Position numbers and translations under genes: made by a program. A stretch of 64,000 nt of DNA from Paractinoplanes brasiliensis (GTDB taxonomy: Bacteria; Actinomycetota; Actinomycetes; Mycobacteriales; Micromonosporaceae). Below are positions 17,173 through 25,374 of the stretch, piece by piece (position 1 is the first letter of the stretch; each line of letters starts with the position of its first letter). The notes beneath the pieces are model-generated. The model saw nothing but the letters and a program-made list of their open reading frames with translations, had not been told where the DNA came from and ran no database searches. The DNA lies in the NCBI RefSeq assembly GCF_004362215.1, contig NZ_SNWR01000002.1, positions 1,550,001-1,614,000 of the forward strand, in the 5' to 3' direction.

Positions 17173-18762
17173 CTACGCCACCGGTATGTCCCTGCGGCGC
17201 AGCCCCGCGAGGCCGGCCGCGCCGAGGGCCACGGCGATGCCGGCGAGCCACAGCATCGGGGTCATGGCGAAGTCGCTGCCGGGCAGCTTGGGCACGTGCG
17301 CGAACGGGTTCGCATCGATCACCCACTGGCTCAGGCCGAACAGGGCGCCCAGCATGAAGAGCAGGGCCGACACGATGAGCGCGGCCCAGCTCAGCGCGCT
17401 GAGCCGCGGCGCCAGACCGATCAGCGCCACCCCCAACCCGGCCAGCACCCAGGCGGCCGGCGCCTGCACCAGCGCGGCACCGAGCACCCGGCCGAACTCA
17501 CCGCCGACGTCGTGGACCTGCGCGCCGTAGGAGAGACCGCCTGCGACGCCCGCGGCCGCCAGCAACAGGGTGGTCCCGACCAGGGTGAACACCAGGTGAC
17601 TGGCCGCCCACCGCAGCCGCCCGACCGGGGTGGCCAGCAACGCCTCGACCCGGCCGCTGCTCTCCTCCTGGCGCAAACGCAACGCCGACTGGACTGTGTA
17701 GGCGGCGGTCACCAGGCCGATGATCCCGAAGATCGCGGTCAGGAACGCGTCCGCGATGCCCTTGCTGCCGCCCATCCGGGTCAGGACGTCAGTCATCTCC
17801 TGGTTCGGCGACTCGAGGTCGCCGATGCCGGCGGCTGCACCGCCCAGGACCGCCCCGGTCAGCGCCGTCGCGACGAGCCAGCCGAGGAGCAGGCCCCGAT
17901 GCAGCCGCCAGGCGAGCGCGAACGGGTTGCTCAGCGACGGAACCGCCTCGGCCGGGCCGAGCCGTTCGGCCAGCAGACCGGCACCGACGTCCCGGCGGGC
18001 GACGAGGGCGTAGGCCACCGTCGTGAAGAGAACCGCGAAGGCGGCGAACAGGACCGCGATCCACCATCGTTCACCGGCGTAGGGGCGCAGGTGCAGCGCC
18101 CAGCCGAGGGGCGACACCCACGTCAGCTCGGTCGGCCCGGTGTCGCCGACGGCGCGCAACAGGTAGGCGCCGCCGAGCACGGCTCCGGCGATGCCGATGG
18201 CCGCCCGCGCACCCTGGGTGAGCTGGGCCGTGGTGGCTGCCAAGGCGGCAAACAGGAGGCCGACGAGGGTGGTCGCGAAGCCGAAAGCCATCGCTCCGGC
18301 GGTCGCCAGCCCGGTCGACATCAGACCGAGGGCGGCCAGCACGCCGATGACGATGTCGGCGAGGCCCGCCACAGCCAGCGCGGCGGTGAGCGGCGCGTAG
18401 CGGCCCACCACGGTGGAGCCGATCAGCTCGAGGCGGCCGGTCTCCTCCTCGGTGCGGGTGTGCCGCACGACGGTGAGCAGGCTCATCAGCGCCACGAGGA
18501 CAAACTCGGTGACGCCGATCTTCCACGCGGTGAGAGCACCGATGTTGTTGGCGAAAAGCGGGCCGCTCACCGCGACCAGCGAGGGATTGGCGAGGACGCC
18601 GCTCACCGCGTCGAGATCGGACTGTTTCGGATAGAGCTTGAAGTAGTTCGCCGCGGTCGCCATCGGCATCACGGCGAGTCCGAGGACCCACACGGTCAGC
18701 CGCACGCGATCGAGCCGTAGGGCCAGCCCGATCAGGGCACGTGTGCCGGTCAGCGCATTCAT
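17173..18762 (-). CDS. ABC-2-type exporter permease (two-repeat)
   Basis: 529 residues with about 12 hydrophobic helices in two similar halves. Each half opens with a signature found in actinobacterial multidrug/polyketide exporter permeases (VVRHTRTEEETGRLELIGST near 100; LRLRQEESSGRVEALLATPV in the second half), where an acidic EE(T/S)GR motif follows a membrane helix. It overlaps its ATPase partner by four bases, so the two are translationally coupled. Together they should form an exporter resembling the tetronasin-type family, controlled by the TetR regulator encoded first in the operon. Substrate unknown. Confidence 0.88.
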   Translation of the reverse strand: MNALTGTRALIGLALRLDRVRLTVWVLGLAVMPMATAANYFKLYPKQSDLDAVSGVLANPSLVAVSGPLFANNIGALTAWKIGVTEFVLVALMSLLTVVRHTRTEEETGRLELIGSTVVGRYAPLTAALAVAGLADIVIGVLAALGLMSTGLATAGAMAFGFATTLVGLLFAALAATTAQLTQGARAAIGIAGAVLGGAYLLRAVGDTGPTELTWVSPLGWALHLRPYAGERWWIAVLFAAFAVLFTTVAYALVARRDVGAGLLAERLGPAEAVPSLSNPFALAWRLHRGLLLGWLVATALTGAVLGGAAAGIGDLESPNQEMTDVLTRMGGSKGIADAFLTAIFGIIGLVTAAYTVQSALRLRQEESSGRVEALLATPVGRLRWAASHLVFTLVGTTLLLAAAGVAGGLSYGAQVHDVGGEFGRVLGAALVQAPAAWVLAGLGVALIGLAPRLSALSWAALIVSALLFMLGALFGLSQWVIDANPFAHVPKLPGSDFAMTPMLWLAGIAVALGAAGLAGLRRRDIPVA

Positions 18763-19670
18763 CGCGTGGCCCCCGCCGGCTGCCCGCCACGGTCGTAGTG
18801 GCGCAGGAACAGCTCCTCCAGGGTCGGCGGCTGGCTGGTCAGGGTGCGGACCCCGACCGCGGTGAGCTCGCGCAGCACCACGTCGAGCTCGGTGGTGTCG
18901 ACGTCGAAGCGCACCGTGCCGTTGCGGTGCTGCAGGTCGTGAACGCCGGGCAGGTTCTCCAGGCCGGCCGCCGGGCCGGCCAGGCTGACCTCGATCGACG
19001 TACGGGTCAGGTGCCGCATCTCGGCGAGCGTGCCGGTCTCGACGACCCGCCCGTCACGGATGATGGTGACCCGGTCGCAGAGCGCCTCGACCTCGGCGAG
19101 GATGTGGCTGGACAGCAGGACCGTCTTGCCGTCCTGCCGCAGCTGTTCGCGGACGACCTGGCGGAAGACCTCTTCCATGAGCGGGTCGAGGCCGGAGGTG
19201 GGCTCGTCGAGCACGAGCAGCTCGACGTCCGACGCGAGCGCGGCGACCAGTGCGACCTTCTGCCGGTTGCCCTTGGAGTAGGTGCGGCTCTTCTTGCGGG
19301 GGTCGAGGTCGAAGCGCTCGAGCAGCTCGGCTCGGCGCTGCTTGTTCAGCCCGCCGCGGAGCCGGCCGAGCAGGTCGATGACCTCGCCGCCGGTGAGGTT
19401 GGGCCACAGCGTGACGTCACCGGGCACGTAGGCAAGCCGGCGGTGCAGCGTCGCCGTGTCGCGCCACGGGTCGCCGCCGAGCAGCTGCGCGGAGCCGGAG
19501 TCGGCGCGCAGCTGGCCGAGCAGGACCCGGATGGTGGTGGACTTCCCAGCGCCGTTGGGGCCGAGGTAGCCGTGCACTTCCCCGGTCTGCACGGTCAGGT
19601 CGAGCCCATCCAGGGCGCGGGTGCGCCCGAACGTCTTGACCAGTGCGTCTGTTCGGATCGCCTCGGTCAT
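18759..19670 (-). CDS. ABC exporter ATP-binding protein
   Basis: 303 residues. Walker A GPNGAGKSTT (about 35-44), Q-loop region RLAYVPGDVTLWPNLTGGEV, a signature replaced by YSKGNRQKVALVAAL (SKGxRQK, typical of this exporter subfamily instead of LSGGQ), Walker B LLVLDEPTSGLDP, and the H-loop SSHIL. A C-terminal extension of about 80 residues ends with PPTLEELFLRHY, usual for drug-exporter ATPases. It overlaps the permease gene (ATGA) and the TetR gene by four bases each. Confidence 0.92.
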   Translation of the reverse strand: MTEAIRTDALVKTFGRTRALDGLDLTVQTGEVHGYLGPNGAGKSTTIRVLLGQLRADSGSAQLLGGDPWRDTATLHRRLAYVPGDVTLWPNLTGGEVIDLLGRLRGGLNKQRRAELLERFDLDPRKKSRTYSKGNRQKVALVAALASDVELLVLDEPTSGLDPLMEEVFRQVVREQLRQDGKTVLLSSHILAEVEALCDRVTIIRDGRVVETGTLAEMRHLTRTSIEVSLAGPAAGLENLPGVHDLQHRNGTVRFDVDTTELDVVLRELTAVGVRTLTSQPPTLEELFLRHYDRGGQPAGATR

Positions 19671-20356
19671 GATTCATGCTCCTTCGGCCGCGGTTCGGTC
19701 GCCGCGGTGGCCGGTGGGTTCGCTGCTCGCAACGAGTCCTTCATGTCCCGAACCTTCTGGGTGAGTTCAGGGTCGAGCAGTGGGTTGAGGTAGAAGTCGA
19801 CCAGGGCGCCGGACATGCGGAGGTGTCCCTCGGTGGTCAACATGTCGATGCCGAGCGCTCGTGACACGTGCTCGTGCATCGCGAAGAGGCCGGACTGCAT
19901 GCCGACGAGCACCGCGGCGAAGGCCCGCCGGTCGTCGGTGACGCCGGGCGACATCTTCTCCACCCACTGCTCGGTCTGGGCGACCATCTGGTCGAACAGA
20001 GCGGCGGCGGCTGTCGAGCCGTCGAGCAGGGCGCGAGTGAGGTACTTGTACAGCTGCAGGACGGTGGGGTGGACCGACGGCAGGAAGGTCGGGCTGGTGA
20101 ACTTGTCCTCGAAGATCAGCTCTTCCTTGATCCTTATCAGCCGGTCCAGCGCGTAGGCGTCACACACCTCACGCAGCGCCTCCTTGGATCCGAAATGATG
20201 CCGCAGCAGGCCGGGCGACACGCCGGCCTCCCGGGCGATGTCGCGAACGGTCGTGTTGCCGAAGCCGCCGTCCGCGAACAGGCGGATCGCCGCGTCTCTG
20301 ATCCGTGCCCGAGCTGTCAGGTCCTCGAACGCCGGATCTCCCGCGGGGCGCGCCAT
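19667..20356 (-). CDS. TetR-family regulator of the ABC exporter operon
   Basis: 229 residues. The N-terminal helix-turn-helix is clear (RIRDAAIRLFADGGFGNTTV, RDIAREAGVSPGLLRHHFGS, KEALREVCD). The C-terminal ligand domain is all-helical. ATG 20356 is chosen because GGAGGT lies at ideal distance; an ATG at 20371 would put the ribosome site inside the gene. It is the first gene of an overlapping regulator-ATPase-permease operon and probably represses its own promoter through the palindromes just upstream. Confidence 0.9.
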   Translation of the reverse strand: MARPAGDPAFEDLTARARIRDAAIRLFADGGFGNTTVRDIAREAGVSPGLLRHHFGSKEALREVCDAYALDRLIRIKEELIFEDKFTSPTFLPSVHPTVLQLYKYLTRALLDGSTAAAALFDQMVAQTEQWVEKMSPGVTDDRRAFAAVLVGMQSGLFAMHEHVSRALGIDMLTTEGHLRMSGALVDFYLNPLLDPELTQKVRDMKDSLRAANPPATAATEPRPKEHES

Positions 20357-20371
20357 CGCCAACACCTCCAT

Positions 20372-20425
20372 ATACGTCTGTATGGCCTGCTACTCATACC
20401 AATAGCGAACTATACGCTTGTGTAG
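20372..20425. promoter_or_regulatory. Two TetR-operator-like inverted repeats
   Basis: ATAC-GTCT-GTAT (20372-20383) and CTATAC-GCTT-GTGTAG (20410-20425) share the pattern TATAC-N4-GTrTA, with four-base spacers. They lie within 70 bases upstream of the TetR start. They are among the few AT-rich stretches here, so they probably overlap the promoter. Autorepression is inferred. Confidence 0.65.
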
Positions 20426-20548
20426 CGCGCTGGCAAGACCGGGTTCCCCCCTCGTCGCCGGGTGATCCCGTGGCATCTCGTCCGGGACCGATCGGGCGCC
20501 CGGCACCCCGGGTCGACTCGGCCCGGCAGGCGGGTCAGGAGGTTCCGC

Positions 20549-20640
20549 CTGCGGGTAGTCGAGCGAACATTCTCGTGGATCAATCGCTGCCGGCGAACCG
20601 CCCGTGACTACGAGCGACGGTCAGAGCGTCCGCCGGCAGC
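20549..20640 (+). mobile_element. IS5-type transposase C-terminal relic
   Basis: RVVERTFSWINRCRRTARDY (from 20552) followed by ERRSE matches the end of IS5-family DDE transposases (consensus RWVVERTFxWLxRxRRLxxDYE). This region contains the catalytic Glu. No upstream transposase domain, start codon or terminal repeats are seen, and the frame degrades after about 20626. The rest of the 20357-20707 spacer shows only the TetR operators and no other gene. Confidence 0.6.
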
Positions 20641-20707
20641 CCAGGGGAACGACCCGTGCGTCCGCGGGCGCGTGGGTGTGCACCCTGCCGGCGGCCCCAG
20701 CGCCGGA

Positions 20708-22099
20708 TCAGGTGGCCGGGGCGCCGAACCAGCGGAGCAGGCGCCGGTCGAGGTCCGCCTGGTCGTCGCCGAGCCAGGCCACGTGACCGTCGGGGCGTAA
20801 CAGGACGGCGGGAAAGTCCACGGGTGCGGCAGGGTCCGCCAAGTAGTCGACCCGACCCGACCAGCCGGCCGCGGTCAGCTTTCCCGTGCGGTCGAGCAGC
20901 AGGCCGCGGCCGCCGCCCAGGTGGGAGTAGAGGGTGCCCGGCGAGAGGTCGAGGTCGCGCAGGCGACGGCCCAGCAGATCGGGGCCGGGACCGAAGTCGT
21001 ACCGCAGGTCGATCCCGGCGATCTTCCCGATCAGGCGGCGGTTGACCTCGGCGATCCCCATGAGCTCGGTGAGCAGCCGGCGAACGGCTCGCGCGCCCGG
21101 GGTGGGGGCCTGCAGCTCCATCTGGGCCCCCGTGTTGTCGAGCACGTCGGCGGCGACCGGGCGGCGCTCGGCCTCGTACGTGTCGAGCAGCCCTTCCGAA
21201 GCCCAGCCCCGAACCTGCGCGGCCAGCTTCCAGCCCAGGTTGACGGCGTCCTGCACGCCCAGGTTGAGGCCCTGCCCGCCCAGCGGCGGGTGCATGTGGG
21301 CCGCGTCGCCGGCCAGCAGCACCCGGCCGGTCCGGTAGCGCTCGGCCAGCCGGGTGGCGTCGCCGAAACGGGACAGCCAGCGCGGTGACCGTGCGCCCAA
21401 GTCGCTGCCGGCGACCGTACGAAGTTCCCGTCGCAGGTCGTCGAGGGTGGGCGGCCGGTCGCTGAGCCCGGCCGTCGGCACCACGACCTGATAGGCCCCG
21501 GCCCCGGCCGGTCTGAAGTGGCAGCGCGGGTCGGCCACGGCGGCTGGTGGCCCGTCCAGCTCCACCTCGCCCATGATCCACTGGTTGCGGGCGGGTTCGC
21601 CGGGGAAACCGACGCCGAGCAGCTTGCGGACGGTGCTGCGGGCGCCGTCGCAGCCGACAACGTAGCGGGCACGCACCTGCCGAGCGTCGGACAGCGAGAC
21701 GGTCACCCCGTCGTCGTCCTGTTCGAGGCCGGTCACCGCACTCCCCCGCCGGACCTCGGCGCCCAGGCCGATCGCGTGTTCGGTCAGCAGGCGGACGGCG
21801 ACCGGCTGCGGGATGCCCAGGATGTAGGGCAGCGAGGTGTCGAGGTCCTGGGGCGCGGGCTGAGGAATCGCGGCGAAGAAGCCGCCGGACGGTCGCTGCC
21901 GGCCGTGGGGAAGCAGGCGGTCGAGCAGTCCCCGCATGGCCATCAGCTCGAGGCTGCGGATGTGGAAGCCGACGATGCGGACCTCCGGCGACGGCGCGGC
22001 ATCGCGTTCGAGGACGAGCACGCGTACGTCGTGCAGCCGCAGCTCGGCGGCGAGCATGGCGCCGGTCGGACCGCAGCCGGCAATGATCACGTCGAACAT
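20708..22099 (-). CDS. FAD-dependent monooxygenase, rifampicin-monooxygenase-like
   Basis: 463 residues, a class A flavin aromatic hydroxylase. FAD-binding GxGxxG is in FDVIIAGCGPTGAMLAAEL at the N-terminus; the DG motif is YVVGCDGARSTVRKLLGVGF; and the GD motif GRVLLAGDAAHMHPPLGGQG is followed by LNLGVQDAVNLGWKLA. The spacing and several stretches (GLLDRLLPHG, SGGFFAAI, LGIPQPVAVRLL) resemble Rox rifampicin monooxygenases rather than anthracycline hydroxylases such as RdmE, but substrate cannot be decided from sequence. ATG 22099 is used because the dinucleotide fold starts at residue 3; the frame extends upstream without coding character. It stands alone, next to a transposase relic. Confidence 0.8.
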   Translation of the reverse strand: MFDVIIAGCGPTGAMLAAELRLHDVRVLVLERDAAPSPEVRIVGFHIRSLELMAMRGLLDRLLPHGRQRPSGGFFAAIPQPAPQDLDTSLPYILGIPQPVAVRLLTEHAIGLGAEVRRGSAVTGLEQDDDGVTVSLSDARQVRARYVVGCDGARSTVRKLLGVGFPGEPARNQWIMGEVELDGPPAAVADPRCHFRPAGAGAYQVVVPTAGLSDRPPTLDDLRRELRTVAGSDLGARSPRWLSRFGDATRLAERYRTGRVLLAGDAAHMHPPLGGQGLNLGVQDAVNLGWKLAAQVRGWASEGLLDTYEAERRPVAADVLDNTGAQMELQAPTPGARAVRRLLTELMGIAEVNRRLIGKIAGIDLRYDFGPGPDLLGRRLRDLDLSPGTLYSHLGGGRGLLLDRTGKLTAAGWSGRVDYLADPAAPVDFPAVLLRPDGHVAWLGDDQADLDRRLLRWFGAPAT

Positions 22100-22239
22100 G
22101 GGTGGTGCCTTTCGGGAGTCTGAGGCGCTCCCGGCGACACCTGCGTCAGTCGCCCGGCCGTGACGGGACGGGGAGCACCCACGGCGAATCAACGGTCACG
22201 GGTCTCACCTCCTCGGGCGGGGTCACAGTGCCGGCCAAC

Positions 22240-23202
22240 CTACTCTTTCCCGTACGCGGCGAGCAAGCGCTGGGCGGCCTGGGCCGGTGTGAGAGTGCCG
22301 TCGAGAACCTGACCCCGTACGGAATCGGCGGTTGACCGGACGGCGGGGTCGGTGGTGAAACGGCTCAGCACGCCCTCGCGGGCCATCGCCCACATCCAGT
22401 CGAGCTGCTGGTGACGGCGGCGCTCGGCCACGTCGGTCTTCGCCCGGTGCGCGGTCACCTGCGCCCACACCTCGTCGACACCCGTGCCCTCCAGGGCGCT
22501 GCAGGTCAGCACCGGCGTGGTCCAGTCGTCGCCCGTACGGAGAAGGCGCAACGCTCCGGAGAGCTCGCGCGCGGCCCGTTTCGCGTCGTCGGCGTGCGGG
22601 CCGTCGGCCTTGTTGATGGCGATCACGTCGGCCAGCTCGAGGATGCCCTTCTTGATGCCCTGCAGCTGATCGCCGGTGCGGGCCAGGGCCAGCAGGAGGA
22701 ACGTGTCGACCATGTCGGCCACCGCGGTCTCGGACTGTCCGACCCCGACGGTCTCGACGATCACCACGTCGTAACCGGCCGCCTCGACGACGACGATCGC
22801 CTCTCGGGTGGCCTTGGCGACGCCGCCCAGGGTGCCCGCCGTCGGGGAGGGCCGCACGTACGCGTCCGGGTCGGCCGCCAGGCGGGCCATGCGGGTCTTG
22901 TCGCCGAGGATGCTGCCGCGGCTGCGCGACGAGGACGGGTCGACGGCGAGCACGGCCACCCGGTGCCCGGCCGAGGTGAGGGTGCTGCCGAGCGCGTCGA
23001 TGAACGTCGACTTGCCCGCTCCGGGCACCCCGCTGATGCCGAGGCGGTGCGACTTCCCCGCGTACGGGGAAAGGGTTGTCAGCAGCTGCTGGGCGAGCTC
23101 TTGATGATCGCGGCGGGTCGACTCGACGAGTGTGATGGCGCGCGCGACCCACGCGGGTGTCCGGGCTCGCACCCCGTCGGCCATGGCGGCAAGGTCAGTC
23201 AC
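22240..23202 (-). CDS. meaB: MeaB/ArgK-type GTPase chaperone of methylmalonyl-CoA mutase
   Basis: 320 residues of a G3E-family GTPase. P-loop GISGVPGAGKSTFIDALG (about 55-70), the MeaB-specific VDPSSSRSRGSILGDKTRM, switch region VETVGVGQSE, NKAD base specificity (INKADGPHADD) and the C-terminal dimerisation helices. MeaB protects and reloads the B12 cofactor of methylmalonyl-CoA mutase. The gene overlaps the mutase large-subunit gene by eight bases and starts with GTG, so translation is coupled and the three genes form one operon. Confidence 0.93.
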   Translation of the reverse strand: MTDLAAMADGVRARTPAWVARAITLVESTRRDHQELAQQLLTTLSPYAGKSHRLGISGVPGAGKSTFIDALGSTLTSAGHRVAVLAVDPSSSRSRGSILGDKTRMARLAADPDAYVRPSPTAGTLGGVAKATREAIVVVEAAGYDVVIVETVGVGQSETAVADMVDTFLLLALARTGDQLQGIKKGILELADVIAINKADGPHADDAKRAARELSGALRLLRTGDDWTTPVLTCSALEGTGVDEVWAQVTAHRAKTDVAERRRHQQLDWMWAMAREGVLSRFTTDPAVRSTADSVRGQVLDGTLTPAQAAQRLLAAYGKE

Positions 23203-25374
23203 CGCGGCGCCGGGTCAGCTCGGCGAGCAGCTCGATCGCGGCCTGGGCGAGCACCGTGCCCGGCGCGAAGATCGCCGAGGCGCCCGCGGCTCGCAGCGCG
23301 TCGTAGTCCTGCGGCGGGATCACCCCACCCACGATGATCATGATGTCGGGGCGGCCCTGGGCGGCCAGCTCGTCGCGCAGCGCGGGCACCAGCGTGAGGT
23401 GCCCGGCGGCCAGCGAGTTGACGCCGACGATGTGCACGTCGGCCTCGACCGCCTGCCGCGCCACCTCGGCCGGGGTGGCGAACAGCGGGCCCACGTCGAC
23501 GTCGAAGCCGAGGTCGGCGAACGCGGTGGCGACGACCTTCTGCCCACGGTCGTGACCGTCCTGCCCCATCTTGGCGACCAGGATGCGCGGCTGGCGGCCC
23601 TCCTGCTCGGCGAACCCGGCGGCCGCTTCCCGGGCCCGCTCGATGTCGGCCACCCGGCCCGCTTCCTGCCGATACACACCGGAGATGGTACGGATCCGGG
23701 CCGTGTGCCGGCCGAACACCTTCTCGAGCGCCGCCGAGATCTCGCCCACGGTCGCCCTGGCCCGCGCGGCGTCGACGGCCAGCGCCAGCAGGTTGCCCCC
23801 GCCGGGTTGGGCCGCCGCCCGGGTCAGCGCGTCCAGAGCCGAGACGCACGCGTTCTCGTCCCGCTCGGCGCGCAGCCGGCGCAGCTTGTCGACCTGCTCG
23901 GCCCGTACGGCGGCGTTGTCGACCTTGAGGACGTCGATCGGCTCGTCGGTCTGCGGGCGGTACTTGTTCACGCCGATCACCGGCTGGCGGCCCGAGTCGA
24001 TGCGGGCCTGCGTACGGGCCGCGGCCTCCTCGATCCGCATCTTGGGGATGCCCTCGTCGATCGCCTTGGCCATGCCCCCGGCCGCCTCGACCTCGGCGAT
24101 CCGTTCCCAGGCGCGGGCGGCCAGGTCGTGGGTCAGCCGCTCGACGTAGGCACTGCCGCCCACGGGTCGATCGCGCGGGTGGTGCCGGATTCCTGCTGGA
24201 GCAGCAGCTGCGTGTTGCGGGCGATCCGGGCCGAGAAGTCGGTGGGCAGCGCCAGCGCCTCGTCGAGCGCGTTGGTATGCAGCGACTGCGTGTGCCCCTG
24301 GGTCGCGGCCATCGCTTCCACACAGGTTCGCATGACGTTGTTGAACACGTCCTGCGCGGTCAGCGACCAGCCGGAGGTCTGGCAGTGCGCACGCAGGCTC
24401 AGCGACCGCGGGTCCTTCGGCTCGAACTCGCGCACCAGTTGGGCCCAGAGCAGCCGCCCGGCGCGCAGCTTGGCGACCTCCATGAAGAAGTTCATGCCGA
24501 CGGCCCAGAAGAACGACAACCGCGGCGCGAACGCGTCGATGTCCAGCCCCGCCGCCCGCCCGGCCCGCAGGTACTCCACGCCGTCGGCCAGCGTGTAGGC
24601 CAGCTCGAGGTCGGCCGTGGCCCCGGCCTCCTGGATGTGGTAGCCGGAGATGCTGATCGAGTTGAAGCGCGGCATCCGCTGCGACGTGAACGAGAAGATG
24701 TCGGAGATGATCCGCATCGACGGCGCCGGCGGATAGATGTAGGTGTTGCGGACCATGAACTCCTTGAGGATGTCGTTCTGGATCGTGCCGGACAGCTTCT
24801 CGGGCGCGACCCCCTGCTCCTCGGCCGCGACGATGTAGAGCGCCAGCACCGGCAGCACGGCGCCGTTCATGGTCATCGAAACGCTCATCCGGTCGAGCGG
24901 GATGCCCTCGAACAGCTGCCGCATGTCGTAGATGGAGTCGATGGCCACACCCGCCATGCCGACGTCACCGGTCACGCGCGGGTGGTCGGAGTCGTAGCCG
25001 CGGTGGGTGGGCAGGTCGAACGCCACCGACAGGCCCTTCTGCCCGGCGGCCAGGTTCCGGCGGTAGAAGGCGTTCGACTCCTCGGCTGTCGAGAACCCCG
25101 CGTACTGCCGGATCGTCCACGGCTGGTTGACGTACATGGTCGGATAGGGGCCACGCAGGTAGGGCGCGATGCCGGGGTAGGTGCCGAGGAAGTCGAGCCC
25201 GTCGAGGTCGGCCGCGGTGTAGAGCGGCGGCACGGCGATGCCCTCCGGGGTGTGCCAGGTCAGCTCCTCGGGCGTGCTCCCGGTTTCCTCCCGTACGGCG
25301 TTCCGCCAGGCCTCCCGCGCCCCGGGCTCGGCCCCCGGCGTCGTCAACTGCGCCGTCGAGAAGTCGGGAATCAC
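23195..25374 (-). pseudogene. mutB: Methylmalonyl-CoA mutase large subunit, interrupted by a one-base frameshift
   Basis: Taken across both frames this is a full-length mutase of about 726 residues. The catalytic barrel (TWHTPEGIAVPPLYTAADLD, YPTMYVNQPWTIRQYAGFS, STAEESNAFYRRNLAAGQKG) reads from GTG 25374 to about 24163 and ends TTRAIDPW followed by out-of-frame AAVPTSSG. The next frame resumes at GGSAYVERLTHDLAARAW and continues through the B12 domain (KMGQDGHDRGQKV with the DxHxxG cobalt-ligand motif). Homologues read IDPWGGSAYVERL without a break, so one base is missing in the C/G run at 24159-24162. It may be a sequencing error or a real inactivation; everything else is conserved. It overlaps mutA by a GTGA junction and meaB by eight bases. 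Confidence 0.85.
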
